Assembly: GCF_001625215.2 (NCBI RefSeq)
Contig: NC_030383.2
Coordinates: 45,814,380-45,878,379 of the forward strand
DNA: 64,000 nucleotides
Origin: Daucus carota subsp. sativus
Taxonomy: Eukaryota > Streptophyta > Magnoliopsida > Apiales > Apiaceae
Direction: 5' to 3'
Shown here: positions 1-12,039 of the stretch, in pieces
How the letters are laid out: each line of letters starts with the position of its first letter
Position numbering within the stretch: position 1 is the first letter of the stretch
Position numbers and translations under genes: made by a program
Notes under the pieces: generated by a model
Databases searched by the model: none
The model's input: the letters and a program-made list of their open reading frames with translations, nothing else
Told to the model about the DNA's origin: nothing

Positions 1-288
1 TCAATATGAGTATTGCATGTGCACTCAGCAACCCTCGATTTTGAATGGTGGCTAATCTTATTACAGTGATTAATTAAACTAGAGCGTATCATTGTCATGT
101 GTTAGTTTCTCACTTTCATGTCATTCGTGGGGTTCCCAACTGCTAGCTAGGGTGCGCGCTTATGAACTTCATTAATTAATTCGAATACAGTTAAGATTAT
201 ATGAAAACTAGCTAGCGTACCAATTTTCGTGCTCGAATCTCGATTTTATTATTCCTTTACCAATTAAGCTGCTCGCGATAGACTAAAA

Positions 289-500
289 GGCTGTTTGGGC
301 AAATTTAAAAAAAATGATTAATTGCTTAATGTAAAGAATTGGATGAGAAGTGAGAATTAAATTAGTTAATAAAGTGTTTGGAAAAGAAGTCTCTGAGAGA
401 AGGTAGTGGCTTCTTAAAAGTGTTCTACTTATTTAGACAAACGAGTCAAAAGAAGCAAGAGTTAGAAGCAGCTTCTGCTCTTTGAAACAAACAAGCCTAA
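289..500. mobile_element. MITE, GGCTGTTTGG family, copy 1
   Basis: About 210 bp starting GGCTGTTTGGGCAAA and ending AAACAAACAAGCC, so the ends form an imperfect inverted repeat. The body has the same order of motifs (a 'gcttaa..aagtgagaa' part, a 'gtttggaaaagaag' part and a 'gcttcttaaaagtg' part) as the copies at about 15896, 22152 and 43092. It has no coding capacity. The end sequence and size suggest a short non-autonomous DNA transposon, probably hAT-like. The flanks show no clear target-site duplication. Confidence 0.6.
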
Positions 501-1097
501 GTGTCTCTGTTTGACAACACGAGCTTTCTTATTTTTTTATAAGAAGCTGACTTCATTATTCTTACCTGTTTGCGTACAAAATCATAAGCATCTATAAAAA
601 GTTGAGAATATTAACTCACTTATGAATTTTAATTTATTTCTCATTTATAATTCAATTTTTTATTTTAAACGGAAAACATTTTATTTTAAAATTGCTCAAA
701 CGATCCTAAGTTCTATGTCCTACCCGACCAATTGTAACATACAAAATCTTAATAAAGAGAAAGTCCTCTCGAAAATATCCATCTTTCCTCTTATTTGGTT
801 CGCAAAAGAAACTATTACAGCAAATTTTACGCGAAATTCATGGATGGAGGGTCCTTGAAGATGCTCATCGAAAATATTCAATGTCTCTACTTTTGGCAAG
901 ATATTAATTACCAAACACCACTATTCATTTTAAATAATAATTAATGACAACTATCAAACTCCAGTATAGAATAATCCACATAGTTAAATCACTAATTTGA
1001 TACGAAATTCTATTTTTGCCTAAGTTCCTAACTTTTAGACATGATCTTACTATAAACTCGACTATGTGATCTATGGAAATCAATGTCGTGAAAAGCG

Positions 1098-1510
1098 CAA
1101 ATCCGTTTCAAGCGGTAAAAGGACCTTCTGATGCCTAAGCGGTAAAGCGGACGCTTAAGCGGAATTTAAAGCGGGTCGATAAGCGGATTTATTATATATA
1201 ACTAAATATTTAATTATAATATTAATATATTTAAAAATAATATTATATTGTGGTAAGAATTTAAATTTATAATATTTATAATAAACTATATATTTTTAAT
1301 ATTTTAATATAATTATAGTTATATTATAAAAAAATTAATATTTTAAAATTGAAAAAATTAACAATTCAACATCATTTTGACCGCTTAATCCGCTTAATAG
1401 TCCGCTTAATTTTAAAAAACGCTTAATTATCCGCTTTGTACAAAATCGAAGCGTTTTTAGACCGATTTTGTTTAGACGGCCGCTGAAACGCCAGCTTAAT
1501 GCGTTTTTTT
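1098..1510. repeat. AT-rich element with CCGCTTAA-motif ends
   Basis: Both ends of this roughly 410-bp block carry repeated 'aagcgg' or 'ccgctt' motifs. They are on the plus strand at about 1115-1185 and in inverted orientation at about 1380-1500. About 190 bp of almost pure A/T lies between them. The arrangement looks like a foldback or MITE-type element with subterminal motif arrays. No clean target-site duplication was found, so exact ends are uncertain. Confidence 0.4.
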
Positions 1511-2962
1511 AACACCGATGGAAATAAACACAAAACTGTAGCGTCACAAGGATGAATTTAAATGATTAAGGATATATCATGAATTATGATTTTAGATATT
1601 GGATTCAACTCCCACTCTCCTTCCTTTAAAAAAACACATATTAAATTTGGAAAACTTTATTTCCGCTCACTTCCAAGAGTTATTGAAGTAGTACTCATTT
1701 GTCATTTCTAAGGTGTCTGAGTGTTTTGCCCACGAGCTCTGAGCTCGTTGTCTATGCTTAAATTTCAGATAAAAATTCATTGTCGTATTTATGTTAAAAA
1801 TATTTGTCTATATAATAAGTGAAAAATCGATTTAGTTTTAAAATAATTAGAAATTGAATTTACAGAGTTAGTAGATGTATTTTTTTATCAACTTAATTTA
1901 TTTTAGTAAATTTCTGTGATAAAAGTTAATATTATCATTTAACTAAATAAGTCATCAATAATATTTTATAGTTATATTTTTATAATTATTAAATTATTAA
2001 CGATACAGAATTAGCCGAATCGACACTTATTTCACTAATAACTTTAACCTACTTCGAATTATACTTTCACTCGAAACTTTAACCGATTTTAAATAATTAA
2101 GTAAATGTCCTGAATTTTTATTTTTTTTAAACTAAATGTCCTGAATCCTGATTAGAGTTTTTTCGCTGACAGTAAAATGGGCCAATATATCTGAATTCCT
2201 GTATCAGAAAATATCACTAAGCAGGCAGCCTATTTAAATTGACGGGCTTCCGTATTCCAGTTATTCCTCCTGATGTTGCTATCATCCAGGCCATTAATGT
2301 CAACAAAAGCCCGGTCTCCTTCGGGGTAACGTAGACGGTATCTTTTGGACAATACAAAATGGGCTAAAATGGCTTTATCATACTTAAACTGATCCTTAAT
2401 TTGTAAGCTGATAATTAAATTCATAAAGTTCGTTTTTAATACACTAGATCAATTTCTACTTAAAATTAAATAATTAAGCTGACTTTGTCAAAAAAAAATA
2501 AAATAATTAAGCTGACTAAAATTTGTGCGTCCCGTCAAATAATGTCAATTTTAACTAAGTATGGTAAAAAAAAAAAGATTGACACTTTGCCCCCCTTATG
2601 TTTAGGCGTTTTTCCGATTCGGTCACAAATTATTATTTTTGACAGTATGCACTCTAAAATTTGAAAAGCGCTTCGCTTTGCACCCTTTTGACCACTCTCC
2701 ATTAAATTGACCGTTAAAGTTAACAGATGTGGGGTTTTCATTTTACACTCTACAATTTTAATTTTTTTTTCATGAGTATTTTGAAATATTTTTTTATTAT
2801 ATTAATATTTTTGCTAGTGTAATTTCTAAGAATATATAATTATTGACTAGTTATCGTATTAGGATTTGGTAACTTGTTGCTTTATGCATAAATCTTGAAA
2901 AGCTTCATTATATAGTGTAATTTCTAAGAATATTAAAGCATGTAATTCATTCTTTATCACAT

Positions 2963-3480
2963 TTGGCAAAAAAAAAAAAAGTGTATCTAGAGACCTTACA
3001 AAATTTTGGGGATGTTCCTGGTAAATACGATTCGTTATATTACAAAATTGAATTTGAAATTAAGTTGGTCAACAATAAGTCATTGCCTGAAGTTGCTGAG
3101 TATTTTAAGAGTTGTAAACATGTGGCTACATTTTTTTTTAATGTGTCATCCCATCTGAGGTTGATTTTGATAGAGAAGATGAGTCTGATATAGATGATAA
3201 GGATGATAGAGATGGACATAGCTACATTGATGATGAATTTGTTGAAATAAGAAAATAAATTTGACGAACTTCAAGAAGAGAATTACAATAATAAAGATAT
3301 TGAATTTGATAGTTCACTTAACAGAATATCCCTAAATTATAAAGATATTGAAAAAGAATCAGATAATGAGATTTGTTATGCAACACCTCCCACTTATGTC
3401 AAAGAAAAAAACATGTACTATTCAATAAAATGACCCCTACTAATATATAAAGCTGATAAAGTTGAAGGTGGGACATATTT
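2963..3480 (+). pseudogene. Unrecognised broken coding remnant, possibly transposase-derived
   Basis: A 76-codon open frame (2963-3193) is followed, after a frame change, by an acidic stretch with many Asp/Glu codons (about 3170-3260), and then by short frames interrupted by stops. A late piece reads like 'VGHIFVDRK'. The acidic linker and that phrase recall the N-terminal part of MULE-type transposases, but the match is too weak to call. There is no intact gene. Confidence 0.2.
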
Positions 3481-4147
3481 TTGTTGACAGAAAATGATTA
3501 AAAAATATTATAAGGTCTAGCTCAATGGAGACATGTAAACCCTATCATTATTTATGTTAGAAGTATGTCAATCTTGATGATAAGTCGCAACACGTTAAAA
3601 ATTATTAGCCGTAAATGAACAGAGTCGTTCGTAAACAAAACTTAAGTTCAGCGCGTTTATCAGCTCAGTTTTGTTTGTTAATTAAAAAGAACTCGATATT
3701 GATCATTGAACATGAAAATCTGTTTGATTAATAAACAAACTCGAGCCGAGCTTTTTGCTAGTTCAATTCGAGCTCGACATATTTAGTTCAGTATTGTTTT
3801 AGTTTGAGTCTGGTTCATCATAACTCATTCTCATTAAATTTGTATATATTATAACCCGATTCAACCCAGTTCGTTTGCAGTCTATTCAAAATCCTGATTT
3901 AGCCTCGACTGTAGGTATGATATAATTAAAAATTGTTCAATTTATGCGAATAATGTCAAGAGTATTAAATTCACTCGCGTATTTTTTTAATTCATTATAT
4001 CTAATTGTACATTGGTTTTAAAATTGATTTGCTAATTTTATAAGTTAAGGATAGAAAATTCACTTGCGTATTTTTGTAAATCTTTATATCTAATTGTATT
4101 TTGGTTCTAAAATTGATTTACCAATTTTATATTTACGGTTTTTCTGA

Positions 4148-4316
4148 TGTGTGCCCATGGGTACATGCTAAGCACCAAATTCTATAAGAATGGTAGATTT
4201 TAATTGGTTCTCACTCCTTTATAATGGTGGACCATCCGGCAAATTCACCAACCACACCAATTAAAATCCACCATTCTTATAGAATTTGGTGCTTAGCATG
4301 TGCCCATGGACACACA
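4148..4316. mobile_element. Foldback MITE with ~60-bp inverted repeats
   Basis: Positions 4148-4208 (starting TGTGTGCCCATGGG) and 4256-4316 (ending CATGGACACACA) are inverted repeats differing at only a few positions. The loop is under 50 bp. The element has no coding capacity and its RNA would form a long hairpin. It lies just upstream of the saposin-type gene's probable first exon. Confidence 0.75.
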
Positions 4317-4565
4317 CTAGACAAACCACTATATTTATAATAAACCAAATATTTGCAGTCTTAAAATTTTCCTCAATGCATTTTTTTTTCCAGAAAATGA
4401 CGCGTTTATTATTTTCAGAGAGAGAGAGCAGAAACACAAGCGTGCAAGGCAAAATTAATAGGTGTCTGACGTGGAAAGATATTGATTGCACATGAAAAAA
4501 TACTGTATATACAAACCTGTATTTAACCTAAAATAAAGGTACAAACCAAACTAAACACAAACACA

Positions 4566-4741
4566 CAGATTGACGAAGAAGTAGAAAAAGGACAAGACAC
4601 GAAACTTCACAATAATTGTTAATCATAACTATTTGGTACAAAAGAAAATCATAAATTACTCGTGATCCCCTTGTTCTTTTTCTTCATCTTCTTCTTCACT
4701 TTCTCAATCAACCCATCCAACTCTAACCTTCAACCTACTCA
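4566..4741 (+). other. Probable 5' untranslated exon and leader of the saposin-type gene
   Basis: Upstream of the coding start, the sequence before a good donor (CAG|GTATCA, donor GT at 4742) is pyrimidine-rich (about 4660-4735), as in plant leaders. The coding exon is preceded by an acceptor (AG at 5976-5977) only five bases before the ATG. The simplest model is a non-coding first exon ending at 4741 and a leader intron at 4742-5977. A TATA-like stretch lies near 4503-4511. Transcript data would be needed to place the 5' end, so the left limit is a guess. Confidence 0.45.
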
Positions 4742-5982
4742 GGTATCATCGTCATTTAACTTCAGCTTTTTTCAATATATGCTTCTTTACATGTACTTGT
4801 GTGTGTGTCTTGATTGAAAAACTGGTGGTTCTTTTTTCTAATCTATATATATTGATTGTTTGGTGTTTTTTACTTCAATGATTTCTGTTGCACTTTGAAT
4901 CTGTGTATGTGAGTATGTATGATGTGATTAATAATAATAACCTGATTTCTTATAGTTTAAACCCTATTTTTTCACTGTTTATATTAGTTACGTTAATAAG
5001 AACTGAATAGACTAGAACTATAGTCAATTGGATGATTCAAGAATTGAATATGATGTGAATTGTGAAGCTAGAGAAACTGACTTAATAATCTAGTTATTTT
5101 CAATCCTATGGAACAAACATGGCCTAAGTTTTTTCCTGGATTTCCGGCTAATTGTGTGCCGGATATAGGTAAAGAACCTGAGGATATCCACATAAGTCTT
5201 TTTATGATAATTTTTGGCAGCATTTATGTTGGGAGAATTGGTAGGAAAAGAGGAATTGTGATTCTATGGACAATTGAATGAAAAGGAACATGGCTCCATA
5301 AACATAATGAATAGGAAAAGACAAACAAAGTAAACAAAATGATTAGTTGCAAATTACGGCTGATTTTAATGCTAAAGCCAAACAAAAAGATACTCAAGAA
5401 AGAGAGATAAGAATACAAAAAGATTGTACGCACTGAAAGGTGTTAGTTACTACGAAAAAGTGCAACTCAAAAGTGACAGGAGGCATCCAAATGAGAAGTC
5501 ACATGATAAACAGATTCATCCTTGTTACTTTGCATTCTCTTCCAAATATTATTTATCCAATCTTTAATTGAATGTACTGTTAAGATCTGTGTTCATTTAG
5601 GTTTGTCCACAACTTTCATTTAGTTATTGTGAAGTCAGTCTAAGCTCATTGACCACCTGACAAAAGACTAGATTAGGTTCTTCCTGTCATTCTGTCAATG
5701 CTTGAACGAAATTGAGATGAGGGATCCATGTGATTACGATTTCCAAGTTTATAACCCCTTCTTAAATGTAATTGATCGGCCATATAAAATTATGCACCTA
5801 ATTGTGTTGCTTGGCTATTAAATGCAATTTGACTCTATCCATCCTTCGTTGTGCCATATTTGTTGAATGATGTCGGTGTTTGTTCCCTACTTTAGATATT
5901 TTTAACAAACTAATTAATTGTGCATGTCTTGTGTATTTATGTGTATAGATTAATTGATTAAATCGTCTTGGTTTTAGGCAAC

Positions 5983-8900
5983 ATGGGCATGAGACTGGAG
6001 TTCACAGTTCTCTTTTTGTTGGGGGCTAGCTTGGTGTGTCATTCTAGGGACCTGGGGATCAAGAATTCTTTTGCTGGAAAAACTTATTCAGGTAAAAAGA
6101 AAATACATCTTTGTTGGATATATGCCCTTGTCCATCTCGAAAGACTTGAACAGTTTCTTGGTACAGATGCACAGTTTCTTGGTATAGATATCCTTGCATA
6201 GTCTCACTTTAGATTTGTTAATCCTTTTAATGGAAGAACTTATTCAGGTAAAAAGAAAATACATTCCCTTGTCAATAATGTAGATGAGGATGAAAACTTG
6301 CATAGTTAGTTTTGCTTAAGATATCAGACAAGTTTATCGTACCAGATATTTCGAGCTACTTAACTCTTGCCTAATCGCTTCTATGTCATCAAGCAGCGCT
6401 GTCTCAACTAAATTCGAGGCTCTAAGTGAGATTTTAACAGATGGCCTTTTTATATATATAAAAATATATTATTTTATATATAAAATTTATATATTGTTTA
6501 TAATAAATTATCATATTATACTTATTTTTTTATATTTAAAATAGTTTATATTTTAAGTTATTATAAAATGATTATATGTAAAAATTATTTATGGTAACAT
6601 AATAATTATATTTACATTTTACACAAAATGTTTACATCATTTTATATATTGTTCTTTTTACTTATTATTAGGTTAATTTGTATATTAATGTAACGTTTAA
6701 ACTAATTAAACATTAAAAAAATATTACAACACAAAAGATAAAAATCACATAATTTATAATAACGTAAAACTTATGAAAAACAAAAATAGATATTATTTAT
6801 CTAAAAGTAAGTTTTATTACATTTACTAAGTACTTACACATATCACTAAAAAATTCAAAATCATATAATTCATCTAATTCTCATTTTTTTAAATCAATCT
6901 TATTTATATTTAGTAATATTTCATACCATTTATATATTTCTTAAAGTATATAATTCATATTTGTTAGATATATATTTTTTTTCAATTTAACACAAATAAA
7001 AATATAACTATTATAACTTAAATATATATAACTATAAACAATTTGGGGGCCTTTTTAGGGTTGGGGGCCCTAAGCAACCGCTTATTGGCCTTACTGTTGA
7101 GCTGGCCCTGTCATCAAGTTATCTAAAGAAATCTGTAGGACTTTCATGCTTTTTCTAAACCGAGTTTGAATCTAGAAGTCACACGACTAAGGGCGTGTAA
7201 TTGTTGCAGTCTCACAGGCAAATTATCTGGACTTAAAATGGGAAACTAAAGCTTCCAAAGATATTGGCAAGAAAGAAAATGTTTGCACGCTGTGTGAAGA
7301 ATTTGCTACGGATGCGCAGAATTACTTTTCTGCAAACAAAACTCAAAAGGAAGTTGTGGACATGCTTCAGAAGTCCTGCTCAAAGCTGCACTCTTTCAAG
7401 CAAGAGGTGAGTCCTTTATACTTCTTTAAAAGCCTCAAAGATATAAGTGTGGTTTAATCTTTTCATTTAATATCACAAGTGCCAGAGTCTTTTAGGAATC
7501 AAATTTATCAAAAAGCAAGCACATTTAATTCCTTGTTCTTCTGTTACTTTATTCTTCTCTGATTTTCTGTTTCTTCTTCCAGTGTCTCACGTTGGTGGAT
7601 TATTATGTTCCTCTTTTCTTCATGGAGATCGCCTCTCTAGAGCCTGCAGATTTCTGCCAAAAGGTCGATCTTTGTGAACAAGTAGCTTTTGTATCTGAGC
7701 ATCTCAAGAAAGATAGCTGTGAGTTTTGCCAGAAAACCGTTGCAGAAGCTTTGTTAAAGTTGAAAGATCCCGAGACTGAGGTACGTGCTTACACTTATGA
7801 ACTGTCCAGGGGTTGTTCTCACTGCAAAGCATATATTGTATATATGTAAATGCCAATGCTTTCATAAACCAATCTTGTGATAAAAAAAATTTATGTTAAG
7901 CATGTACAGTGTAATACTTGCTTCATCACCATATACCTTTAAAGTCCAAGAAAGATAGGTTCTAATTAATATTTTGTTTGTATAATGAGGTAACTTTAAT
8001 AAATTAAGGTTCTCTACTTGGATCAGGTAATTACGATTTGTACTTGTATAAAGGCCCAAAACGCTAATGTTGTGTTTGGTTGGGGTGAATGAATATGGAA
8101 GGAATGGAATGAAGTTTGACTATGTTATGGGCAAATGTTTATAAATTTCATTCCTTCCTCCATTCCATTCCTTACACCATATATTAGAGATCACGCCCCC
8201 AATTTGTGAAGGAATGCTCCATTCCTTCATATACTCATTTTCTTTTCAAATCTCATCATAACAATATTACGCACTCTCAACTTTTTTCAAAAACTTTCCT
8301 CCTACCTCTACTATTTCCATTTCTTTTTAGTCATTCCATTCCATTCTCCCCCACCAAACACAACATAACAATAATCCAAAATAACCAAATCTAAGATTTC
8401 TTCCGGAGTTGGCTTGTTGGTTTCTATATTGATAAGTTCTTGTTTTGTGTCATGCTAGTCTTGGTACTCAAATTGTGGGTGGACTATTCAGGATTTTAGT
8501 TTCATAGGTTAAGACTAACTGGAAAGTTCAGAAAGAGGAATTTTGGTAACAAAAGCAATACCTGGTGTGCTTGAGTTCTCTATCTAAAACTGGAAACCTT
8601 TGGTTTTTAGTTTATCACTGTGCTAAGTACTGCCAAATAGCCAAAACACATAAGTAAATTTCTATGAAAGACTTTAATTTTAAGTTTAAATTTTAATTTT
8701 AGATGCCTATATTTATCTGTCCTAGATTTTGTTGCTTCCTGTGAGACTGTAAGGTCCATCGGACCCTAATGGGCCTTTGTGCATCATATTAAATTATGTC
8801 CTATGGATATATGCAATTCCGCAGTCATTTACTAATATTCAGCGTAAAACCCCCTTAACCAGCAATTCTAAAGGTTTCGGGGGATTAATCCTTTACATAT

Positions 8901-9827
8901 TTTAAGCGGGAGTGGCATAGGCTCTTGTAACTTCTTTGTTGAGTGTTTTGTTTTCAGTTTGGGCTTTTGGTGATCATCTTTGTTTTGGTTGTTTCATTCC
9001 ATGGTATTCCTTGGCCTTAAGTGAGGGTTCTCACTTGGATATCAGTGTCAAGGACATCTCTCTCTTTCAAAAACCAAAGAATAATTTTTTATTTGAAAGT
9101 GTCACAATAATGGCCTTGGATTAGGTAGTGTTCTGTGTGTGAGTACATGAGATATAGGTTAATAGTTGGTCAGGTTTCAGGAAGTCATGGCCGGGTGATT
9201 TAAAACTCTAATTAAAAGAAAGAGATATGATGAATTTATATACTTGCCCATCCTCTTGGCATTATATCAACTCACATGTGCAAACTGTAAGACCTCTGAA
9301 GAATGCATGCAATAATGACCTGTTGTCATTTTTGACTTATCTGATTAGTATTTTCATCAAAATTTCTTGCAGTTGGAATTGGTTGAAATGCTGCTGAAGG
9401 TTTGCAACTCGGTGAAGGGATATGAGAAACAGGTTGGCTAGAATTCTCTTAAAATCTTGAACTCTTGAACAGGCACTTTGTTCCTCTATACCACTGTGCT
9501 GAAGCTTGTACAAAGTATTTTAATCTTAAGCGTGGGTGTTTTTTGCCTCGAGGATTCTGGCATATCCTAGTTAACTAATATTCACGGCCATTTTTTTTGT
9601 TTCTAATTTTATCAAGCTGTGTTTGTAGTTTGAAATTTGTAACATCACTTCATTTTGATTTGCAGTGTAAGAAGATGGTGTTTGAGTACGGACCTATACT
9701 ACTTGTAAACGCAGAGCATTTGCTAGAATCAAACGACATATGCACCATGCTACATGCGTGTGAGTCACCCAAATTAAATATGGAACAAGCATCCACAGGA
9801 GAAACAATCATGCTTGCTTCATCTTAA
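5983..9827 (+). CDS. Saposin B-domain precursor (prosaposin-like), five coding exons
   Basis: Spliced coding sequence: 5983-6091, 7210-7406, 7583-7780, 9373-9432 and 9666-9827, 241 residues, all GT-AG with frame kept. It begins with a hydrophobic signal peptide (about residues 1-23), so the product enters the secretory pathway. Two saposin B-type domains follow. Each has the six-cysteine order C-x2-C, C, C, C-x-C spread over two exons: exons 2+3 form the first, with CTLC, SCSK and FCQKVDLC; exons 3+4+5 form the second, with CEFC, VCNS, QCKK and ICTMLHAC. Saposins are small helical proteins, usually vacuolar or lysosomal, that bind lipids and help sphingolipid hydrolases; in plants the exact substrate is unclear. 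The length fits plant two-domain precursors. The ATG at 5983 was chosen because it follows the acceptor and opens the signal peptide. Confidence 0.88.
6394..7110. mobile_element. Non-autonomous hAT-type element in saposin-gene intron 1
   Basis: The 717-bp AT-rich insert starts CAGCGCTGTCTCAAC and ends GTTGAGCTGGCCCTG, which are imperfect inverted repeats. It is flanked on both sides by the same 8 bp, TCATCAAG (6386-6393 and 7111-7118). An 8-bp duplication with CAG-type ends is the hAT superfamily signature. There is no open frame of note. It lies wholly inside intron 1, so the spliced product is unaffected. Confidence 0.87.
8068..8365. mobile_element. Tourist/PIF-Harbinger-type MITE in saposin-gene intron 3
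   Basis: The ends TGTTGTGTTTGGTTGGGG and, inverted, TGTTGTGTTTGGTGGGGG pair closely, and the 3-bp duplication TAA flanks both sides (8065-8067, 8366-8368). Inside are many 'ggaatgg'/'ccattcc' words on both arms. The trinucleotide T-A-A duplication and 298-bp size fit Tourist-like MITEs. It has no coding content. Confidence 0.8.
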
Positions 9828-10309
9828 ATACGGATGAGCTAAAAGAATTGTGTCTGCTGGTGAGGATTGGCATATACTCCTCATCATTACCAATTTGCAC
9901 TCCCTGTAAATTACTGTGGTTTCTGAACAGTACTTGGTAACCATATTCTACGCTTCATGTATGAAGATCCCTTTTTTTTTTTTTTTTATGTCTGCAAATA
10001 TGTTGCTAATTTTATATATCTATTGAAGTTGTGTATCTCTAGTTTATTTATTTTCAATTTGTTTCCAGTGGTACCGAGCTTGGATGGGTAAAGAATATCA
10101 ACTTATCATGGATTGTCATTTCAGTTGATTAAAATGCTTTACAAGTAAAATGACTCATCCGAACCTTACAAGGGTGATGTCCACCAAGATTATAATCTCA
10201 ATCAGGGGATATCCAAGAATATTATAATCTTTAGAATACCTAATACACCTATGAGGAAAAGATAATAACTCATAGCAAAACATCATTTGATGAGTCATTT
10301 GTGGCTTGT
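9828..10309. other. Saposin-gene 3' flank and spacer
   Basis: The stretch contains the presumed 3' untranslated region of the saposin-type gene, including an 18-base T run near 9971, and then unique spacer before the first CIPK repeat unit. No further gene is seen. Confidence 0.5.
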
Positions 10310-10836
10310 GCTTATCAAATTATTTTCTGCTCTAAGCAAACAAGACAGCTGCTAGATCACATAGATGATGGCTAATCCTGACAAAAAAAAAAACAAGAAG
10401 ATGCTGTCTAAATATTCCCACTCTGATTATTTTAATGGGTGTATGCCTGTACCGACCCCAGACTTGGTACATTTAAAAATACATATGATTAAATATGATT
10501 AAAGTAACAAACTGTAGCTGTTGTCATCATAATCAAAATGCATGCTGTACTATATTAATCCATTCAAGGATAAGACTGAGTTACGCTACGCCTTTGTATA
10601 TTTGTTACGCCGAATGTTAGGTATCTCATATTATTTTTTCAAAATGTTCACAAATAAGTGATTGTGTCAATTTGGAATGATTTTGTTGATGAGATTGATG
10701 TAACTGTAGAGGGGTCCAAATCTATTTAATAGCTCGATATCCAACAAAAAGATGACAAGAGAAATTTGAGAAAGTTTTTGAAATACCTAACATTTTTCAT
10801 TTGTTATTAGTCATTTGTCGGTCTTAAGGTTGCTTA

Positions 10837-11232
10837 GAGCATCTCCAACGGCGTTGGCTATAATCGTTGGTTAAATTGGACCTGTAAGACATTATGTAAA
10901 ATTTGCTCAACCTGTAAGACATTTTGCTTCAATGGTACTGGCTATATTGGTTGGCTATAATTTAAAAATAGTATGTTATTAATATTTTAAAATTTTAAAA
11001 TAGAATATATCAGTTTAATATGGTAATAAATGATGTACAATCTTCATACAGATTTTCTTACAGACCTGTAGAGGTTCGACAAATTTAGCCATCCATAGGA
11101 GGTTGGCTAAATTTTATAGACAACAGCTAAGTATGGTTGGAGGTGAGTTTCTGGAGCTGTTGGCTAAATTTTTTTATTTTAAGTATGCCAACTCACCTTT
11201 TAGACAAGTGCTTTAGATGGTTGTAGATGCTC
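10837..11232. mobile_element. Tourist-type MITE, GAGCATCTCC family, in unit A
   Basis: It begins GAGCATCTCCAACGG and ends, inverted, GAGCATCTACAACCA, and is flanked by TTA on both sides (10834-10836, 11233-11235). The 396-bp body is non-coding. Unit B lacks it at the matching position, so it inserted into unit A after, or independently of, the duplication. A relative with the same ends lies at 24743-25048. Confidence 0.78.
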
Positions 11233-12039
11233 TTAGCAGTGTTCTTATTCCTTAACGGCTACTAAGTTGAGACACATAATTATGATTTATGATCTATCGT
11301 GATTTCAAATGAATATCTGTGGGGATGAGATGAGTTCTAATATTTCTGAGGATAAAATGAGTCAGAATCGAACATGGGTGTCCGAGACAACATACGATAA
11401 AACCCATCACTTGATCCACTTGAGTTATATTTTTAGTACGCCAGAGGTGAATATTTAGTACATTCATATGTAGTACTTTCATCTTTTCTGTTTCGCACCC
11501 TTGTCTATTTCATTATATCATTCAACTTTTTTTTTTTAAAGGGAAACTAAGGAGGTAAGCCTGCTATCTTTCTGATTTTATGGTATGTAATAATGAGAAT
11601 TATAAATATTCAATCTCAGATCGGAATTTATTGCTTGTATGTTCTTGTATGATCTGTAGTTTGCTACGATATCTATTTGAAATTAATTTGCATCCTTGAC
11701 TTGCATATGAGTATTCTTATTGTACATTTTTTTACATGTAACCTTGTTCCTTGGATAGATTGGAACACTTTGATTGCTTCAAACAATCATAGTCCTCGAT
11801 ATGTTTACTCTTGTTTCTTGCATCCTTAACAAGTCTTATGTTACAAAGTATTTTCGTTTTTCAGGTAAATATCTGTTACAATGCCTGTCTTTGCTGAATG
11901 TGTCAGAAGTCGCATTTTGTGATGAGTTGTAGTGAATGTAATTGATTTGAAATCTAGACCTAAAAAATACAAGCGCGGTAGATTGAATCAGCTGGAGGAA
12001 TTGTTGTATGTTATTGTGCATTAATTTTGATATATTGTT

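Larger units (their letters stand above)
1..4147. other. Gene-poor AT-rich intergenic DNA
   Basis: No gene is supported here. The stretch holds a MITE copy at about 289-500, a segment rich in CCGCTTAA-type motifs at about 1098-1510, and a fragment at about 2578-2700 whose wording (pyrimidine-rich 'cccccttatgtttagg') resembles one arm of the foldback element at 44486. A reverse-strand open frame at 2230-2424 is slightly more GC-rich than its surroundings, but I do not recognise its product. Positions 2963-3480 hold a short open frame followed by broken frames with an acidic Asp/Glu-rich stretch, possibly a transposase relic. Positions 3580-3800 carry Gly/Leu-type 'ctcgagccgagc' wording common in plant repeat debris. 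Confidence 0.6.

Noticed and set aside
2230-2424. Reverse open frame with slightly higher GC
   Set aside because: No recognisable family and no splice context; left as unannotated spacer.
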